A stretch of DNA of 64,000 bases from Lutjanus erythropterus. Lineage: Eukaryota > Chordata > Actinopteri > Lutjaniformes > Lutjanidae. This document shows positions 23,255-34,733 of the stretch, in pieces. Under the pieces are notes generated by a model. The model searched no databases and was not told where the DNA came from. It saw nothing but the letters and a program-made list of their open reading frames with translations. The DNA lies in NCBI GenBank assembly GCA_020091685.1, contig CM034600.1:5593837-5657836 (forward strand), read 5' to 3'. The first letter of the stretch is position 1; the number at the start of each line of letters is the position of its first letter. A program made the translations under genes and the position numbers.

Positions 23255-23635
23255 GATGGTTTGTTACACAAAACCATCTGGGAGGTCATTCTTTGAACCT
23301 GTTTGGAAAAGGGCAGGCACTTTGAAAAAAAAAAAAAATACTTGGCAGGTGGTTGGATGAATCACCTATCTGTCACGTCTGATGAAGCCAGTCGGGCCAG
23401 CCTTCAGTTTTTCGCTCTTCTTTCAATGAACAAATCCTCTCCAGTTCTGATATAACCGATACTATCACAGTAACCATTGTTTGTTCAAGACAAGTCGCTT
23501 CCATGGATGCTTCTCGCTGTTGTCAACCCTAAAACCACACCTGTGGCTGCCTCCTAGGACACTGATTGGTTGCACCACTTTTGGTGCAGACACAAATGGA
23601 TAACTTGACATCTGGCACGATAGATTCTCAGCTGT
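23255..23635 (+). repeat. Dispersed repeat inserted in LINE ORF1
   Basis: This stretch (TTTGTTACACAAAACCATCT ... CCATTGTTTGTTCAAGACAA ... TGCACCACTTTTGGTGCAGA) aligns along its length with 47070-47470, in the same orientation and with small gaps. Flanking text on the left (to 23250) and right (from 23640) reads as LINE ORF1-like, so it looks like an insertion. The element class is unknown. Confidence 0.6.
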
Positions 23636-25449
23636 CTCGCAAAGTAACTGCTGACCACCAGGCGAAACAGTGTCCAACCGTGAGATGTGGTAGTCTGGAC
23701 CACAAAGCCAAGCAATGCACATGGGAAAGTCTGTCATGGCTGCTCATTCTTCAGCTGCCCTGCTTGTTTGTCAGGCAGAATCCCAGCAGCAGCTAGTCCA
23801 CAGCCACCCTCCAAACAGTCGCCCAGCAGCAGGGAATCCATCACTCCTCCTGTCAGCTCGAGGTCCAGCTTCTTGTCCCTCAGCCCACATCTGAGATGCA
23901 GCCTCCTCCAGTGGAGCTGCTGACATCAACTTCTTTAACTTCTTTTACGATCTCTTGTGTCTGTCAGGTGAAGGCGGTCAAGTGGTAATAGCAACGTAGG
24001 ATGTGATGTTGCTAATGGTGATGTTGAGGATGAAGATGGAGAGCAACAGGCTGAGAGCACAAGCGAGAGCGTGACCTCTGAGTTCAGTCCTTCCATGTTA
24101 ACAACAGACCAGCAACCCAGGAGCACTCCACTCTCTTCACCGTCTGAAGCAAAATCAGCTTCCTCTAAGAGCAATTCCCCAACCATGTTTGAGTCTCAGT
24201 AAGAAACACCTTTTGAAGCTGCTAAAAAGAAGAAACAAGCTCAGTTAAAAAGACTTAAAAGAAAAAAAGGGGAAAAAAAGAGAAAAAGTCTGGATAGTAA
24301 GCCATCTCCTTTCCTTAAAATCAACACCTGGAATGTTTGCAGTGTTGAGTCGAGTGCTTCCAGACAACAGAAAATGATTTATTTAATGAATACTGACTTT
24401 GATATACTATGCACTCAAGAAGTAACATTGAGAGCAAATAAAGATGTTACTAAAGCGATTAAACTGTGGCAAAAAGGTAAATGTATAATATGAACTAGTG
24501 AAAACAATACTGATGGTGTTGGTACATTTTTAAAAACACATCATGTTGATGTGATCAGGGGAAAAGACATTATTCTACGCAGACTGCTCATGTCAGACTG
24601 TTTCTGCCGAGGTGAAAAATACTGTATTATTAATGTTTACACTGCTCCAGCTGCTGGAGAGAAAAGCCAGTTATTTAAAAGACTTGAAAGAGAATTGCTG
24701 ATGGTAGGAAACAGTATTATTTTATGCAGTGATTTTAATACAGTACCTGCAGAAAAAGACTGGTTCAGCACGACTGTTTTCAGAAGTTAAACTTTTAAAA
24801 GAAATCTGTGAAGAAGCAAAGTTCACTGATGCGTTTTGAGCTGTTAATCCCGTTGGGGCTGATTTTCCCAGGTTTGATTCTAAAACAAAAACATGTATTG
24901 ACAGAATATATGTATCTCCACATTATGAAGTGACTCATTACGGAACAGTTTTAAATGATTTGTCAGATCATCTTTAAATAAAAGCATCTTTATCCTGTGG
25001 AACCAAAGTACACAGAAGCTTCTGGAAACTCAACACACACAGAGTTTAAAAGATAAAGGATTAACTGAATTAAAACATGAAATTCAATGAATAATGCAAT
25101 TGAATATTCTAGCCACATCAGATGTTAAATTATTGGAAATACTGAAACATAGAACAAAAGAGTTTTTATAATTTAAAAGAAGAGAATTAAATATAACTTA
25201 AAATATTAAGTCTGATACATTAATATATATATAAAATATCAGAAAGAGGAAATCTGGTTCATGCTCTGAAATCTGGACAAAAAGTGCTTCAAAACAGGTT
25301 CATTAAATCCTTAACAAAGCACGATGGTGATACTGTGCTCTGTGAAAAGATTAAAAGAGAAGTTATTAGAGAATTATGTTCTCATGTATATCAAAAATAG
25401 AAATAGACACAGTCTGTAGACTCCTTTATAGAAACAGTCCCTTCATACA

Positions 25450-26490
25450 GCTCATCAAATTACAGGACAGTCTCCACACTGAGTGTGGAGTTACTGCTTG
25501 TGTAAAGCAACAATAAATGTGTGTTCTGAGTTTGTCACACCACAGTAACATGTGTCATTAACCACCCAGCCAAATTTCAGTGATTAAAAAGAATAGCTGC
25601 ACATTTAAATTAGGTATCAAAATGATGAATGAGCAACTTTCTCTGCTCTGAAACACTAAGGGTGTGTCCTGAAAACCACCTGAAATATGGACAGTCCATC
25701 TACCAGCTTTGCTGGACATGTCCAGACATGTTTGAACCACCAGAGCGCCAGAGGACAGTGACAGGATGTTTTTTTTTTGTTTTGTTTTTTTTCTTTCCAA
25801 CTGTGTCGGCTTGTTGGAACTGAAGTGAGCTGAGGTGAACTGCTGGGCTGATTTGGACTGGACTGACTCACTGAGGGTACGTTCCTGAACTGATCCCTAG
25901 GAAGGGTGAGGAGAGGGGGAGGCAGCGTCGTTTGCGTGTTGGTTTGTTGGGCTCATACGTTGTTGGGGCACTGCGGCTCCAGCACCCTTCACGGGTTTTC
26001 AGCTACTATTTTCTAGCATGTATAATGTGTTTAGAAGAAAAACTCCCTTTTTCCTTTATGCAGACTTTAAACCTCTTTACCGAATGCATTCTCACTTCCA
26101 ACTCATCAAATATAACAGCTCAGCTTAAACGTTGCTTTGATGGTTTATGCACCCTCCAGCTTCAGTTTTGCTTGTGCAGAGCTCTGCAGTCAAATTAGTT
26201 ACTTACTCTTACTCACCACTTACTTACTTACTCACCACCATTCCTACCATTACTATTACTATTTTTCCTCCTCCTTTGTCAAAATAGTCTCTAAGTGAAG
26301 ACAGTATGACGCAAGTGATCAACAGCTGCTTCAGTCTGAAATCTCATTTTAGCTCGGGACAATGAATGTGTGGGTCTTGGGGTGGTGGAACTTTACAAAT
26401 CTGTTCTGGCTTTATCTGGCCATTGTGGTGGCATTGCAGCAGGTGCTTCATCATCAGCTGCCTGGCAAAGATGTGCACTCTCCTGGTTAT
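25450..26490. other. Unassigned segment within the LINE region
   Basis: Between the ORF2 endonuclease remnant and the reverse-transcriptase remnant lies about 1 kb showing no LINE similarity by eye. It contains a T-rich run (25768-25795) and short TTACT tandem words (26200-26260). It may be another insertion or an unrecognisably decayed part of ORF2. Confidence 0.4.
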
Positions 26491-27444
26491 TGACTTGTCA
26501 GAATTCTTAAAACAGATAATATGTTTGCAAAAGTAATTATGATTGAATTAAATGATATAAGAAATGAAATTATGGATTAAAAAAACCCATGTATTTCACA
26601 AAAATACCACAATCATGGTATTTTAAGAGAAATTATAGAAGCCAGAAGAAACTAAGGGGTTTTATATTATGTTGGCTTGATAAGAAAAAGCCTTTGATTA
26701 CATTTCCACAGATTACCTCCGGGCTATGATGAAAGCTTAAGGCTTTCCTGAGGCTTTATTCAAATGGTGAGATGTCTGCAGTGTTTGTGTAAATGTAAAT
26801 GGTGTTCTAACAGAGCCTTTTGAAGTGGAGAGAGGTGTGAAGCAAGGCTGTTCTTTGAGCGCTGCTTTATGCGTCTTAGCCATAAGTCCTTTAATGAAAA
26901 GAATTAACACTGACAGCTGTATTACTGGAACATGTGTAGAGCATGTGCACAAAGTTACAGCTTATGCCAATAAGGTCACTTTTGTTGTAAAAAAGTCAGC
27001 TGGTGACAGATGTTTTATCTAGACATTTAAACTCAGATGAAAAAGTATCTGGAGTGAAACTAAACCATGATCAAACAGAAGAAGCTTGGATTAGAGGAGG
27101 GGATGACAGACAAGATATTAATATTCAAGTGAAAGAAGAAATAAAATCACTCGGCTTGACCATCTGTAACAGAGGATGTGGTGAAAGAAACTGGGAGAAA
27201 AAAACTGTAAAATGAAAGAAGTTTTAAAAAAGAAAACAAAAGCACTAATTACAAAGATTTGAGTTACATCCAATCCAAACTCCTTTCATTACCATCACTC
27301 TTCATGCACCCAACAAAATGACATTCATCTGCAGACGGCTGTGGTTTAAATAGCAAAATAATATTTAAAACAATGATTGTAAATACAGGGCATTAATTAA
27401 ATATACAAATTTAACACTATACTCTCACCTTTGTGTGCATTAGA

Positions 27445-28315
27445 CAGTGGTGGACACTAACAAAGTACATTTACTTGAGTACTGTACTTAAGTACATTAT
27501 TTGAGTATCTGTACTTTACTTGAGTGTTTGTTTTTTGGAAACTATGACTTTCACTCCACCACATTTCTAGGAAGGTTGTCGTTACTCGTTACTTTTAGTC
27601 TAAGCAGAGCTTTGAAGTCTGCTGTTGCTTTTTTTCTTTGCTAAAATGCGATTGGCCACATGCTGTGTTCCTCACAGAAGGAGACCAATCACAGTACCCG
27701 CTCTTAGCTGGGACTGATGTTAAAGCAGAAATACATCATCCAGACGCTCTGTAACAAGAACAAGCAAACTCTCCCTCTTTCATTCAAACAAAACCCTGTA
27801 AGGAGAAAGATAAAATTAAATCTCAAGATGTTATTATAATTAGAAAAGAGAAATAATTCCAGGTAGGCTTTTAATGTTGGATTGTTTTCATCGGGGTGAA
27901 AAATACCACATAATTAATGTATATATACTGCTCCTGGAGACAGAAAGAAATCTCAGTTATATAACAGACTTGGAGAAATCCTTACAGTTAACTTCAATCT
28001 AATTTAATGTGGTGATTTTGATACAGTTACATCAGAAAATGACAATAACTGTCCTTTTTGTTTTTGATTGCATTTCTATGCTGAAGTTTTTGTAAGTGTT
28101 TCTATAGACATCATCAGGTGGTTTCAGAGAGTTACATGATGTAAATGCATCATGAAAACAATACAGCAATGTAATGATGTTATAAAATGTACTTTAACTC
28201 AAGTAAAATTTTGACTGAGCGACTTTCACTTGTAGTTGAGTAATATTTGACCAGAATATCTATACTTTGACTCGAGTACTGGGGTTGAGTATTTGTTGAG
28301 TACTATCCACCACTG
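27445..28315. mobile_element. hAT-like MITE carrying a LINE endonuclease fragment
   Basis: Begins CAGTGGTGGACACTAACAAA and ends GTACTATCCACCACTG, giving inverted ends CAGTGGTGGA. Flanking 8-mers GCATTAGA (27437-27444) and GTGTTAGG (28316-28323) agree at five positions and differ only by transitions, consistent with an aged 8-bp hAT duplication. Subterminal ACTTGAGTAC/AAGTAC words fit a common teleost MITE family. The interior (about 27840-28055) matches the LINE endonuclease at 24550-24765, including a GAAAAATA..ATTAATGT core and a GTGATTTTGATACAGT segment. Confidence 0.75.
27840..28055 (+). pseudogene. LINE endonuclease fragment nested in MITE
   Basis: Second, more decayed copy of the Tx1-like endonuclease region also present at 24550-24765. 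Translation still shows GEKYHIINVY, where the larger copy has GEKYCIINVY, followed by stops. It lies wholly between the ends of the hAT-like element. Confidence 0.65.
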
Positions 28316-28321
28316 GTGTTA

Positions 28322-28480
28322 GGCCTGCAATAGTTAACTGGTTAATCAATCATTAATTGACTATTATTAGTCTCCAACTATTTTGATAACGAATTCATTT
28401 TTTTGAGTCATTACATCCAATGACTGATTAATTTATAGTTCTGACTGACTTTTTCATAAATTAATAATAAAGAAGAAATA
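28322..28480. repeat. Repeat terminus 'AGGCCTGCAATAGTTAAC' type
   Basis: The start AGGCCTGCAATAGTTAACTG, with GGTTAATCAATC and CCAACTATTTTGATAACGA, matches the form of a widespread fish DNA-transposon end with repeated ATTAATCG-like words. The far end was not identified. Confidence 0.45.
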
Positions 28481-29755
28481 ATTGTTTCACATATCATTTT
28501 TTGTCCCTGCTCAGCCTGTTATAGTTTTGTGTAGTCCCTTTTTGTGTTCCACTGTCCTCCACAGAACAAAATAATTTCAATAGGTAAACAAACTTTCTCA
28601 GCCCCTTTTTTAAAACTTGATGCTCCTCTCCTTCATGATAGCAAACCTGACAACCACTTCACTGGCGTCTCACATAGGCTGTCGACATAGATTTGTAGTA
28701 GATAAGTAGTTTAGTTAGCATTTGCAGTGCCCCACCGGCACTACGGTCACTTTGTTTATGCTCAGGCTACTACATGTAGGGCTACTGTAACTGTAACAGT
28801 GAACAGAGTCACAATCACAGTCACAATAACTTGTTAGCTTGTTTACTAAAGGGTCAATTACTTCATACAGTTTATTCCTGAGATGTACATATTTGTATCA
28901 TCAGCTTATGTCTCTTCCTGTTTTGGGGGACAGTTTACATGGCAACAGATGCAGTTAAATAAAATTGGATGGTGCAACACAGCTAATAAGCTACGATAGC
29001 ATTCATTCAAATGTGTCATTTTGGACACATTTGGTTCATTGTTCCCTCAAAGGACAGCACTGTCAAGATGACTGTCTGTTCAGTCAGTGTTGTAAAGTTG
29101 CACATCAAAGTCCATCAGAATTCCACTCGATGCATAAGGCTACCAGGCCGAGGAGCTTCTCACTTCTCTTGACCTGAGACACACCGTGTTTGTTGACTAG
29201 TCCCCCTGCTCACTCTAACTGACGTGAATATTGACATCCGATCAAAATCCAGATGGAGAACGTCTAGTTTTCTACTGGAAGTTTCATGGATCCAGTAATG
29301 TTTCCTATGAACTTTTATGATCAGAATGTCATTTATAGGCCTAAATGACATTTGTGTAATTAAAAAAAAATCATCTTTGATTTCCCAGAGTAATGTTATT
29401 TTAATGTTACTGAACTGCATACTTCATATAAAAAACAATTCTATATTTAATGAAAAGAAGATGGAAAAAATAAACTAAACCAAGTTTTGACGACTTATAA
29501 TTGTTTCTTTTTAAGATAAACTTAAGGATTTCTGCATGTCACAAACATGGACTTTGATTGCTTTGATTAAATAAAGGAAAACCATAACCATTTACAGTTT
29601 TTGGTAATTAGTTACTTCATTATGCTAAATGCATATAAATTGGCCAACTTAGCAACCAAGCTTAAACTCATCTGCTAAGTCTGTAGATGACATCTTAATC
29701 ATAGAGGCTGATAGGAAACAACATCGCTGGGTTTAATGTCTAGATAGATAGACCA
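28480..29755. other. Gene-free interval
   Basis: No supportable gene or bounded repeat; minor A-rich tracts only. Confidence 0.45.
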
Positions 29756-29761
29756 TATTAA

Positions 29762-30620
29762 CACTAGAACAGCCCACTGGGTCATTTTGACTGTTTTCAG
29801 ATTTAAATGTGCAGTCATTTTGTTGATTTAAAAATACAGTGCTGCTTGAACCAAATCATTTCTGAACGTATCCATATTATCATTTAAAACGTTAATCTTA
29901 ATGTTATATAAATTACACAAAAGGCAAAAAAAAAAAAGGCCTATTCAGGCCGTATGTGGTCATATTGATCACACAGAAATTGCCACTATTATAGTGTTAT
30001 TTTTTGCACAGCTGGAGATGCATCTTGGTTGCTTAGCAACTATAATTGTCTCCATCAATAAAACTGTGGTCTTGATTTCCAATTTCACGATATTAAAATA
30101 CTAATAATTAATTTATTAGACTCTATTAAAAAATAAAATAGGGGAGACCAGGGATAGTTGTAACACTTTTTGTCTCAGCATCTATAACTCACTCAATCTT
30201 TGTGTTAAAGCTCCCAAATTTTGAAACAAAGTACCCTTACTTATTACAAATAGCAATGTTTCCAATATTTTTTTTTGTTTGTTTTATTTTTCTACTCGTT
30301 TCCAGCCTTTTCCTGTAGGCTATGATTATTTTTTGTGATCGTTTAATGGTTTCTCACTCTGAGTAATTCTAGATTAATCTAAAACATGAATTGGATCACT
30401 GATGATTAGAATATAGAATATTAATATATTAATATTTAAATACATTTTACAAAATGCACATTTTGTTGTTATTTTATTTTTAAAAAGACAAACTAACAGA
30501 ATAAAATGCTTCACTCTTAGGAGGATACTGATCATGAGAGATAATAGAGTTTGTACATCAAAGGTCAAAATAATCAATTATAGCTATTCTATTAATTATG
30601 GAATCCCAGCACTTCTAGTG
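29762..30620 (-). mobile_element. TTAA-flanked CACTAGA MITE, long copy
   Basis: An 859-bp element starting CACTAGAACAGCCC after TTAA (29758-29761) and ending GCACTTCTAGTG before TAAA (one change from TTAA). It is in reverse orientation relative to the copy in odf3b. It contains GTTGCTTAGCAAC at 30028-30040 (the complement of GTTGCTAAGCAAC), the CTATTAAAAAATAAAATAGG and GGGGAGACCAGGGATAGTTG segments, and TTGTGTTAAAGCTCCCAAAT. No transposase is encoded. Confidence 0.8.
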
Positions 30621-30624
30621 TAAA

Positions 30625-31738
30625 TGCAAAGGCCTGATATCACATGTCATCATCCAGACAACATGCAGATACACATCATCTGTTAGCAGCATGTGGATAG
30701 AAAATATCAGGATATCTTCACAGGAACACACACAACTGCACTGCACTTATAATCTCCTCCACCTCCCTCTCCTCCTGTGTTCACCCATCCATCACCGCGG
30801 TTCTCTTCCACACCTCGCAGGCTTCCTCTCCTCTTTCCTCCCGACTGACGGGAATCACTCCACTGCCTCAGCACCCCACCCCCCCAACCATCACCACCCT
30901 CCCCCTCCTCATGTACAGACAGACAGACAGACGGATGGACAGATGGACAGATGGGGTGGATGGATGGCGGGGACGGAGGAAAGGTGGATTTGCCGCTCCA
31001 CCTCTGTGCTGTTATGATATCGAACGCCCGCCCACTCCTGTCATCGCTGTGGTAGCAAATAGATTGCCATTACACTCAGCCACTTCACACGTCCGAATAG
31101 CTCTCTCTTTCCTTCTTATGTTTTTTTTTCTTTTGTGTCCCTTAAGCCCCCCCCTCTCCACCCTCCTCCCCCCACTCACTTCATCTCTCCAGAGTTTCAT
31201 TTTTCTTTCCACCTCTGGCATATAAGCAACACTAGCGTGACGTTAACGATCAATTTAACAATATATATTGAGCACAGTTCCCGGGAGAAATTTGTAATCA
31301 AGAAGTGTATCGATCCAGTGTATTATTCTGTAGTTTGCTGTGAATGTTGGAACAAAGTCACATAATAACGCTTGATTATGGGCAGATACATCCCAGTTTT
31401 AGCGCGGAGGAGAAAAAGAGGCAAAGGTAATACCTGGAATTGAGTTTCTCTGGAGAAAAACAGCAAGTCACTCAGTGGATTGGTTTTTACTTTGACAAAC
31501 AGTCTCAATCACAGATGAAGCTCCTGAAGCTGCGTTCAGGTGCAACATGAAGTGAATTTTCAGCCTGCTTTGAACTTTTGGTGTAGTATAATAAGAACCA
31601 ACTGATGAGGTTCACATCTGACATTGGGGACGTTGTCTTGTGACAACCAGAGACACTCACAAGTCATGTTTTGCAAGTCCAAGTCAAATGTCAAGTCTTT
31701 GAGGTGAAGTCCAACCTTGTAAATTAACAGATCCCTTT
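30625..31738. other. Gene-free interval with low-complexity DNA
   Basis: Contains CT-rich runs and (ACAG)n/(GGAT)n-type microsatellites at 30914-30970, which create long low-complexity open frames on both strands. No domain is recognisable. A non-repetitive patch at 31010-31100 may be conserved. Confidence 0.4.
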
Positions 31739-32000
31739 AGTCTTATAGGGATAGTTCACCCAAAAATGAAATTTCAGTCATTATCTACTATAGTGAATGG
31801 TGGCCAGTTTTCAAATATAAAAAAACAACCAGAAATGCCTCCATATTGTTCATCTGGTGTAGTCCAAGTCTCCTAAAGCCCTGACATGCCAAGTTGACTT
31901 GAAAGACATCATTAATATCATGTTTTTAGCCTAAATCTTCACTGTAGGTCCTTAGCTCGGAGCCATGTTCACATGTGCATGCACACCAAATTCTTAACAA
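31739..32000 (+). mobile_element. AGGGATAGTTCACCC repeat copy
   Basis: Begins TATAGGGATAGTTCACCC and continues through GTGGCCAGTTTTCAAATATA, CTAAAGCCCTGACATGCCAA and GTAGGTCCTTAGC, matching the 17535 copy. The TTAA start is mutated. Confidence 0.6.
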
Positions 32001-32124
32001 CTGATTAAAGATGATTATCCTTGATTATCGTTAGCATCCCTTCTGTAGACCTGCAACATTGATAAATGAAAATTCAAATGTTAACAAAGCCATGGTTTTT
32101 CATTTCCACATAACTTTTTGTTAT

Positions 32125-32195
32125 AGCCACAGGGAGCCACTGGACAGAGCCACATGCGGCTGTGGGGCCACAGGTTGCACACCCCTGGTGGGTGT
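32125..32195 (-). mobile_element. hAT-like terminus fragment, minus strand
   Basis: On the complementary strand it reads CACCAGGGGTGTGCAACCTG followed by GCCGCATGTGGCTC, the start of the same class of hAT end as at 5300-5400. Confidence 0.45.
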
Positions 32196-32323
32196 GAAAA
32201 AAAGACCTTATCTAGAGCCAGTGTTTAGTTTGTCCATTCTGGGCTACAGTAGAAACTGTAGAGCAGAGTAACATGGGGGACTCTATGGAAAAGGACTGTA
32301 GATATAAAGTACTCATTCTAAGG

Positions 32324-32510
32324 TAGGGTTTAATCCCGAGAAACAGGATTCCTGGGAAATCAAAACCATTTCCTGTTTCCTGGGAAATACAATGATGGGA
32401 AACTGGATTTTTTTATTTATTTATTTATCTTTTTTAAACACAGAACATAATAAAATATAATCAGAAAAATATGGGCCAACAGTTTACTGTCATGAAACAT
32501 GTAGCAGATA

Positions 32511-32580
<70 letters not shown>

Positions 32581-33106
32581 GCGCCTGTAACACACAACAC
32601 AGCCTATGAATTAACACAAAGCACTATGATTAAAAAGCACATGTATGCTCTGAGTCTGGCCTTGTGGGATTGCCCCTCTATTGTAGGTAGTACGGTAACA
32701 CCTTTTGGCCCATCAGATTCATTCTGTTGCAGGTTGACATCTGATGGTTGCACCAATGCTATAGTTAATACGGTTGGCTCACCAAATTCAACTGTTGCAG
32801 GTAGCTCAGTAGCCTCGGCTCGCACCAGAAGAGCAGCCGTAGAATACTTAGTTAGTTTATATTATGAAGATTAGTAAAATATCACTTTCGTTAGGTTTCT
32901 AATGTTGAAGGAATTGTGTTCTTTTTTTTTTTTTAAATAACATATATGCGTAATTCTTCTTGTTGCATTTAGTGTTGTTTGCAATGACCAGGACTTAACT
33001 GAAGGTATGCCTTTCAAAAAAAGTTTATTTCCCATGATTCCTGGAAAATTGGCTTCTTTTCCCAGGACATAAAAAGTCTCATTTTCGGGAAAAATATTAA
33101 TCCCTA
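32324..33106. mobile_element. Non-autonomous hAT element with exact 8-bp target duplication
   Basis: A 783-bp element beginning TAGGGTTTAATCCCGAGAAA and ending ATATTAATCCCTA, so the ends are inverted TAGGG(T/A)TTAAT. It is flanked by identical TTCTAAGG (32316-32323 and 33107-33114). Subterminal TTCCTGGGAAAT/TTTCCCAGG words recur inside both ends. The interior includes a 60-bp (TG)n microsatellite and no transposase. Confidence 0.88.
32513..32576. repeat. (TG)n microsatellite
   Basis: About 32 uninterrupted TG dinucleotides inside the hAT element at 32324-33106. It produces an artefactual Cys/Val or His/Thr repeat frame on each strand. Confidence 0.97.
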
Positions 33107-33359
33107 TTCTAAGGTAACAAAAACACAATGACTCTTACTTATTCAACATATTTATGAATAATATTTCCTTTTTCTGCCATATTTTGCCAATGAATCTCCT
33201 AAAATAGAAAAATTACAATTATTCTAGGTGCACAGTGCTCAGAATTTATTTAAATTCCAAAATATGCTGTTAACACAATAACAGAATTAGCATGCCTACA
33301 GGCAATTCTTCAAGACACAAAAACATCTGACCCAGGATTGTAACTAAATTGAAATATTT

Positions 33360-33891
33360 TAACTCAAACTGTAAAATGTTTCATGCACTGACTTGTTTGT
33401 CCAAAGATGTGTCATGACACTGAAGATTGTCTGACTGGCTTTAGGAAAATTCCAAAACAATCCATCCTGCTTCTTTCGGATCAGTTTGGCGTGGAAGTCA
33501 ACTGTTACTGAGTGATACAGACGCATCACCAACTTCTGGATTGATGTGTGGAAAAATGTGCACAGAATAAAGGCAGCGACCCGCCGTCCTCTGGAGAGCA
33601 GGTACGCCGCCACAACGCCTTACTGCACTGTTCTCCTTCTTTGGAGAGGAAGTTGGAGCGAGAAGCAGGCCAGCTGTGCAGGATGCGCTCAACAGCTGGC
33701 AAAAGTGACAGCCACCTTGTGACAATATGCCGCAGCACCTCTTGATAATCCATTTCAAAGAAGCGAGCGAGGATTGTGACATCCTTGGCAGCTGATGAAA
33801 ATTCCACTTTGACATCAAAACTCAAGGCTTTCATTTCATTGTTAATGCAGATGTGACTGATGTGACACCTGCAGCAGCCCTGCGTTTCCAT
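33360..33891 (-). pseudogene. hAT-family transposase relic
   Basis: Minus-strand translation over 33526-33891 gives a 121-residue piece with EVLRHIVTRWLSLLPAVERI followed by LHSWPA and a CSKALWR segment. Its pattern (LxHxxTRWLSLxPAVxRxL, WPALxSYF, CPKALW) is typical of the middle of hAT-like transposase domains in many uncharacterised fish proteins. A downstream piece continues in another frame to about 33360 (KLVMRLYHSVTVDF and KQDGLFWNF), so at least one frameshift is present. No catalytic triad can be assembled. It lies between two hAT MITEs but ends of its own element were not found. Confidence 0.7.
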
Positions 33892-33899
33892 GCTTTAGA

Positions 33900-34725
33900 T
33901 TCTCAGAATATGACCTGGATTATTATGCAGAATTCATTAAAGAGTTAATGACACACAAGCCACTAATTTTTCACAATATCACCTCTTCCACTGACATCTT
34001 TGTAGAAGTCTAACAAGCCATTCATGATACCTTCAGGAAATGTTCTGGGAGAACGTTTGGTTAAACTTGGTTAATGTATCAGATTCAGTATTAAAACTAG
34101 AAGAGGTTGATCAGTGGAGTGTAGATTTCTGCCAGGCAACAGATGGTGAAGCACCTGAAGTTTTGAATAAAGATTTTTCTGTAGTATATTACAATGTAAG
34201 TTTTCCTATCTAGAAGTTTTCTAATAACTTTTCTGTATTGTACAGTCTCAGTTTTTTCCTTTAATGAATGGTATTTTTGCCAGGCACCCTGGGTTCACCT
34301 AACTGTATAACGTTAATTAAAAAAACAATAAATGGGACGATGAGTCTAAGCTTCTCAATTTAGCCTTCCTTAGTCTGGCCCCTTTTCATTCTGTGTTCCT
34401 ATTCTGATTAAAAAAGCTTAGTACTTTTACTTCTTTCCTGTTTGTTTTAGCTTATATATCTGCTAGTCTCATCTGTTCAAAAGAAAACCAAATTTTGGAG
34501 ATGATTAGAAAAACATTGCTAGAGGACTTTTAAGGAACATATAGTGGCTATTCATAAGGTTAATGTTTTAGCGTAGAGCTTTTTAGATCACCTCCTGAAT
34601 TTAAAAACAAGTATCCACTATTACTTTCAGTTTTGCACATCCATAACAAATCAAATTTCATGACCTTTATTTGTGGGGGAGTCTGCATCTTATTTATTTA
34701 CTAGTGTACCTTGAATGCTTTAATA
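33900..34725. other. Gene-free interval
   Basis: AT-rich, no supportable gene. Upstream parts of the neighbouring minus-strand transposase relic might be hidden here but are not recognisable. Confidence 0.4.
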
Positions 34726-34733
34726 TGGTGAAT

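Larger units (their letters stand above)
22780..27420 (+). pseudogene. Broken Tx1/L1-type LINE (ORF1 and ORF2 remnants)
   Basis: A degenerate non-LTR retrotransposon. An ORF1-like part (about 22780-23250 and 23640-24290) includes a zinc-knuckle-like CCHC pattern near 23670-23719 (CGSLDHKAKQC). ORF2 starts about 24310 with an APE-type endonuclease: the QE motif (CTQEV, near 24411), SDFN (near 24729), an IDRIYVSP segment (near 24899) and LSDH (near 24960). Reverse transcriptase is recognisable from about 26590 to 27200: GVKQGCSLSAALCVLAISP near 26835, a YADD box mutated to YANK near 26963, then GVKLNHDQTE. Many stops and frameshifts make it dead. A dispersed repeat interrupts ORF1 (about 23255-23635), and about 25450-26490 is not recognisably LINE. 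Confidence 0.75.

Noticed and set aside
30691..31225. Frames of 104-108 codons on the + strand
   Set aside because: Driven by CT-rich and (ACAG)n/(GGAT)n low-complexity DNA; two frames overlap in different phases and neither shows a domain.
32417..32874. His/Thr- or Cys/Val-repeat frames
   Set aside because: Translation of the (TG)n microsatellite in a hAT element.
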